Below are positions 63,813 through 64,000 of a DNA stretch of 64,000 bases, one piece after another (position 1 is the stretch's first letter; each line of letters opens with the position of its first letter). The DNA is from Microbacterium sp. RURRCA19A. GTDB taxonomy: Bacteria > Actinomycetota > Actinomycetes > Actinomycetales > Microbacteriaceae. Under the pieces are notes generated by a model. It was not told the origin of the DNA, searched no databases, and worked only from the letters and a program-made list of their open reading frames with translations. The stretch is from assembly GCF_900156455.1 (NCBI RefSeq), contig NZ_FTNQ01000002.1, positions 1-64,000 of the forward strand. Direction: 5' to 3'. The position numbers were made by a program, and so were the translations under genes.

Positions 63813-64000
63813 GTGACCACCCATCCGCACCCCACAGCCGCGGCGCCCCGCGCGGGCGTGCCCGCGCTGCTGCGCCTGCGGAACGTGGCCGTCACACATC
63901 TCGAGGCCGACCGCCCGACGCCCGCCGACGTGAGCTTCGAGGTGCATCCCGGCGAGGTGGTGCTTCTGCTGGGCCCGAGCGGGTCGGGGAAGTCGACGCT
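63813..64000 (+). CDS. ABC transporter ATPase (partial, cut by window end)
   Basis: Only the first 62 codons are present. GTG start has AAGGA five bases upstream. The sequence enters an ABC domain (ALLRLRNVAVTHLE, then VSFEVHPGEVVLLLGPSGSG with Walker A) typical of ECF-type ATPases. The promoter, with a possible iron box, is at 63769-63789. Cargo cannot be deduced from the fragment. Confidence 0.85.
   Translation, partial: MTTHPHPTAAAPRAGVPALLRLRNVAVTHLEADRPTPADVSFEVHPGEVVLLLGPSGSGKST

Overview
This is a 64 kb chromosomal segment from a high-GC actinobacterium, most probably a Microbacteriaceae member such as Microbacterium. That placement is an inference. It rests on base composition, ClpC/FtsH/RadA-type housekeeping genes, the conserved order tilS-hpt-ftsH-folE-folP-folB-folK-DUF3180-PH-PH-DUF2520-panC-lysS, and many genes whose start codon lies 6 nt after a TANNNT -10 box (leaderless mRNAs). 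I see no rRNA, phage, plasmid, CRISPR or complete insertion sequence. Mobile-like signal is limited to short palindromic intergenic repeats and one decayed resolvase-like gene.

Layout. 0-3.5 kb: tRNA-Ser, lactate dehydrogenase, radA, a 36-aa membrane peptide and an SseB-like protein. 3.7-10.5 kb: a catabolic island (GntR/FCD regulator, SDR dehydrogenase, aldehyde dehydrogenase, gamma-glutamyl hydrolase, glutamine-synthetase-like ligase) diverging from an ethanolamine-type permease. I read it as a gamma-glutamylation route for ethanolamine or a close amino alcohol: import, ligation to Glu, alcohol oxidation, aldehyde oxidation, then release of glycine and glutamate. 10.6-14.5 kb: a hypothetical secreted protein, ArgA-type acetyltransferase and clpC. 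14.6-16.1 kb: a translationally coupled DUF2975-DUF2975-XRE module behind an AT-rich, repeat-bearing promoter. 16.1-19.9 kb: a lipoprotein, a cardiolipin synthase-type enzyme, a 61-aa membrane protein and a DUF4192 protein.

19.8-31.7 kb is a long minus-strand run, from tilS down to lysS, largely joined by ATGA/GTGA overlaps. It covers tRNA-Ile lysidine synthesis, purine salvage, membrane proteolysis, folate, pantothenate and lysyl-tRNA synthesis. 31.7-34.4 kb: pyrophosphatase, a coiled-coil M23 peptidase, and a tRNA Glu-Asp-Phe cluster with its own promoter and terminator. 34.5-39.6 kb: acyl-CoA ligase, ChrA, Gfo/Idh oxidoreductase and a cell-surface polysaccharide deacetylase. 39.7-45.7 kb: GT2-GtrA glycosyltransferase, glutaredoxin, amidohydrolase plus kynureninase, CPA1 antiporter and the resolvase-like protein. 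45.7-55 kb: short UvrA paralogue, DEAD-box helicase, Tag glycosylase, acyl-CoA oxidase with a palindromic operator, and RecQ. 55-64 kb: GNAT plus pirin, a 1190-aa subtilase, an ECF S-component, a three-gene secreted-protein operon with a Tat phosphoesterase, and the start of an ABC ATPase cut by the window edge.

Patterns beyond the genes: GGATGCC/GGCATCC is strikingly over-represented on both strands; at least five kinds of 57-77 bp palindromic intergenic elements occur, two with equal-length second copies; and conserved -10-to-start geometry corrects many start codons.
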